From: an uncultured Campylobacter sp.
GTDB lineage: Bacteria; Campylobacterota; Campylobacteria; Campylobacterales; Campylobacteraceae
NCBI RefSeq assembly: GCF_938040115.1
Contig: NZ_CALHXD010000244.1
Coordinates: forward strand, 1 to 7,558
DNA: 7,558 bases
Reading direction: 5' to 3'
Under the pieces are notes generated by a model. That model was not told the DNA's origin and made no database searches. It was given only the letters and a program-made list of their open reading frames with translations. This document shows positions 6,240 to 7,558 of the stretch, in pieces. The number at the start of each line of letters is the position of its first letter. Position 1 is the stretch's first letter. The position numbers and the translations under genes are program-made.

Positions 6240-7180
6240 GAAATCAAAAAATAAAAGAAGCTATTGCTGCCGTAACGCAAAAGCAAAATGAGTGTAAAAA
6301 AATAGTCAAAAAATACGCTACATTTATGACTATAACGACATTTGTCGCACCAATACTAATTTTTATTATTATGGAGCGACGCTTTGAAATATTCTTTCTT
6401 TTATTTGCAGTCATCCCAATATACGTCACGCCGAGGATTCCAAAAGTAGAAAAAACGCTGGAAGAGTATAGAAGCTTCTACAAAAATGTTTTTGTTAGCA
6501 CGGTAATTGCCGATATAGATAGCAATTTTACATACGAGCCTCAAAAAGGCATCAGCGCAAACGAATTTTATAAAAGCGGAATATATAGGCGCGTAAATTT
6601 TTACGGCGAAGACCAAATAAGCGGTACTTACGCTAATGTCAAATTTCAATTAAGCGAGGCTATAAAAGTAGAAAAAACATATGACTCAAACGGCTCAAAA
6701 AACCCTTATCTGGCGCTTTTGAGAGTAAGCAAAGTCATATACGACGAATATATGGACTTTAACGGTACAGTACTAGTCTGCGAGTTTTATAAAAATTTCA
6801 AAGGACAAACGATACTAGCCGACAAGAAGGTGCTAAATACGAAAATATCTGGCGAAAAAGAGATACTTGATGATACGGAGTTTAACAACGAATTTCGCGT
6901 ATTTACCGACGACAAAATAGAAGCGCGCTATCTTTTAAGCCCCGGTTTTATGCAACGCCTACGCGAGGTTAAGCAGGGTTTTGACAGTGCCGTATCGCTA
7001 AGCGCTGCGTTTATGGATGATAAATTTTATCTCTTTTTAAACGGTGCAAAAAACCGTTTTGAAAGTTCACTATTAGACCCGCCGCTAAGCCTTTCTGATG
7101 CACAGGCCATAAAAGACGAAGTCTTGCGGCTATTACGCGTCATAGACGAGTTAAATTTGAGCCTTGACGTTTATAAATAA
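6236..7180 (+). CDS. DUF3137-like membrane protein of unknown function
   Basis: A 314-residue protein with a basic, helical N-terminus (1-26), two membrane segments (about 28-46 and 50-66) separated by a short MERRF loop, and a long soluble domain (about 70-314) that is probably cytoplasmic. Features matching DUF3137 proteins as I remember them are the stretch around YKSGIYRRVNFYGEDQISG, a beta strand ending CEFYKNFKGQTI, and EFNNEFRVFTDDKIEARYLL with LSPGFMQRL and DDKFYLFLNGA. No enzymatic motif is visible and the biological role of the family is not known to me. The start overlaps the truA stop as ATGA, so it sits at the end of the cluster and is likely coupled to truA. Codon use differs from its neighbours: 17 of 25 isoleucines are ATA, against 4 of 24 in coaBC. 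That may mean later acquisition or low expression. Confidence 0.85.
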   Translation: MRNQKIKEAIAAVTQKQNECKKIVKKYATFMTITTFVAPILIFIIMERRFEIFFLLFAVIPIYVTPRIPKVEKTLEEYRSFYKNVFVSTVIADIDSNFTYEPQKGISANEFYKSGIYRRVNFYGEDQISGTYANVKFQLSEAIKVEKTYDSNGSKNPYLALLRVSKVIYDEYMDFNGTVLVCEFYKNFKGQTILADKKVLNTKISGEKEILDDTEFNNEFRVFTDDKIEARYLLSPGFMQRLREVKQGFDSAVSLSAAFMDDKFYLFLNGAKNRFESSLLDPPLSLSDAQAIKDEVLRLLRVIDELNLSLDVYK

Positions 7181-7218
7181 TTTTGCTTGGACGGTAAATT
7201 TTGCCGATTACGAGCTTA

Positions 7219-7248
7219 AAATTTGAGCGTAAATTCGCTCAGAAATTT
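7219..7248. terminator. Inverted repeat in the convergent gap, possible bidirectional terminator
   Basis: TGAGCG (7224-7229) and CGCTCA (7236-7241) form a perfect 6-bp stem around a TAAATT loop. Outside it AAATT and AATTT can extend the pairing past a two-base GA bulge. It lies about 40 bases after the DUF3137-like stop. There is no clean T-run after the stem on either strand, so classic intrinsic termination is uncertain. Confidence 0.35.
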
Positions 7249-7255
7249 AAATATA

Positions 7256-7272
7256 GCGCGAATTAAACGCGC
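7256..7272. repeat. Short GC-rich inverted repeat
   Basis: GCGCG and CGCGC flank a 7-base AATTAAA loop, directly after the larger hairpin. It could be a second stem of the same transcript end, or chance. Confidence 0.3.
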
Positions 7273-7300
7273 AAAACTTCGCAACGCCGCACAAAGTCGG

Positions 7301-7313
7301 TCGCTCGTAGCGA
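7301..7313. repeat. Short inverted repeat TCGCT-cgt-AGCGA
   Basis: A 5-bp stem with a three-base loop. GG before it can pair with CC after a two-base AG bulge. TATTTTC follows on the plus strand, too weak a T-run to call a terminator. Confidence 0.3.
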
Positions 7314-7371
7314 AGCCTATTTTCAAGTTTAACGGCACTAAGCTAAAAATAAATACAGCCGGCGCTTTCCC

Positions 7372-7392
7372 GTAAATTTGAGGCGAATTTAC
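7372..7392. repeat. Inverted repeat spanning the ftsK stop codon
   Basis: GTAAATT (7372-7378) and AATTTAC (7386-7392) are perfect inverted copies around TGAGGCG. The right arm contains the minus-strand ftsK stop. AT-rich, with no T-run after it in the ftsK direction, so its role is unclear. Confidence 0.4.
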
Positions 7393-7558
7393 AAAATATC
7401 CCTCTGCCCTTTTGCATTCATCGGGCTTAGCACGCCCATTTGCTCCATCTGTTCAATGATCGTAGCTGCGCGGTTGTAGCCGATTTTTAGGCGGCGTTGC
7501 AGATAGCTGATCGAGGTTTTTTGCTCGCTTAGCACGATCTCTTTAGCCTCTTCATATA
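7389..7558 (-). CDS. ftsK: FtsK-family DNA translocase, C-terminal gamma domain (5' part outside the window)
   Basis: Read on the minus strand, the last 55 codons and a TAA stop are visible; the membrane domain, linker and ATPase motor lie beyond the window edge. The visible part is the winged-helix gamma domain, which in FtsK reads the polar DNA sequences that orient translocation and, in many bacteria, activates Xer recombination at dif during division. Key evidence is YEEAKEIVL, then SISYLQRRLKIGYNRAA with the strongly conserved LQRR-x-x-IGYNRAA recognition-helix signature, then IIEQMEQMGVLSP and a short end GQRDIL. The gene converges on the DUF3137-like gene, with 208 bases between the stop codons. 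Because only the gamma domain is seen, integrity of the rest cannot be judged. Confidence 0.93.
   Translation of the reverse strand, partial: YEEAKEIVLSEQKTSISYLQRRLKIGYNRAATIIEQMEQMGVLSPMNAKGQRDIL

Noticed and set aside
1..7558. Search for CRISPR arrays, tRNA or rRNA genes, insertion sequences, phage or toxin-antitoxin genes
   Set aside because: No regularly spaced repeats, tRNA-like cloverleaf, transposase motif or terminal inverted repeats with flanking duplications were seen by eye; nearly all of the window is explained by core genes.

Overview
The window looks like a chromosomal core region of a Campylobacter species, or a close relative in the Campylobacterales. By eye the base composition is in the mid-40s % G+C. 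That is high for the genus and closer to the oral species (C. showae, C. rectus, C. curvus, C. gracilis) than to C. jejuni. The gene order glmU-coaBC-hypothetical-uppS-prepilin peptidase-LptF/G-truA is the one I recall from C. jejuni (around Cj0821-Cj0827). This assignment rests on recall and protein motifs, not on a database search.

Layout. Positions 1-3089 hold a tight plus-strand cluster: the 3' end of glmU (N-acetyltransferase half of the UDP-GlcNAc synthase), coaBC (coenzyme A synthesis), an uncharacterised 226-residue protein and uppS (undecaprenyl diphosphate synthase). These genes overlap by 14 bases, overlap by 4 bases, or are separated by 1 base. A 341-base gap (3090-3430) follows, containing a repeated CTTTAAATTT motif and a possible promoter. 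A second tight plus-strand cluster starts at 3431: a PilD-type prepilin peptidase, an LptF/LptG-family permease, truA (tRNA pseudouridine synthase) and a DUF3137-like membrane protein, joined by an 8-base overlap, direct abutment and a 4-base overlap. After a convergent gap (7181-7388) with several short inverted repeats, the minus strand carries the last 55 codons of an FtsK-family DNA translocase, recognised by its gamma (DNA-reading) domain.

Functionally, GlmU supplies UDP-GlcNAc for peptidoglycan and lipid A. UppS makes the lipid carrier for peptidoglycan and glycan assembly. LptF/LptG proteins extract lipopolysaccharide or lipooligosaccharide from the inner membrane. The left cluster and part of the right one are therefore linked by envelope biogenesis, while coaBC and truA are housekeeping genes. 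The prepilin peptidase probably serves the pseudopilin-type DNA-uptake machinery or a similar secretion system.

I found no previously undescribed system: no CRISPR array, tRNA, rRNA, insertion sequence or defence locus. The points worth a second look are an 80-residue insert inside TruA, the large excess of AAATTT, the repeat-bearing gap before the prepilin peptidase, and the different codon use of the DUF3137-like gene.
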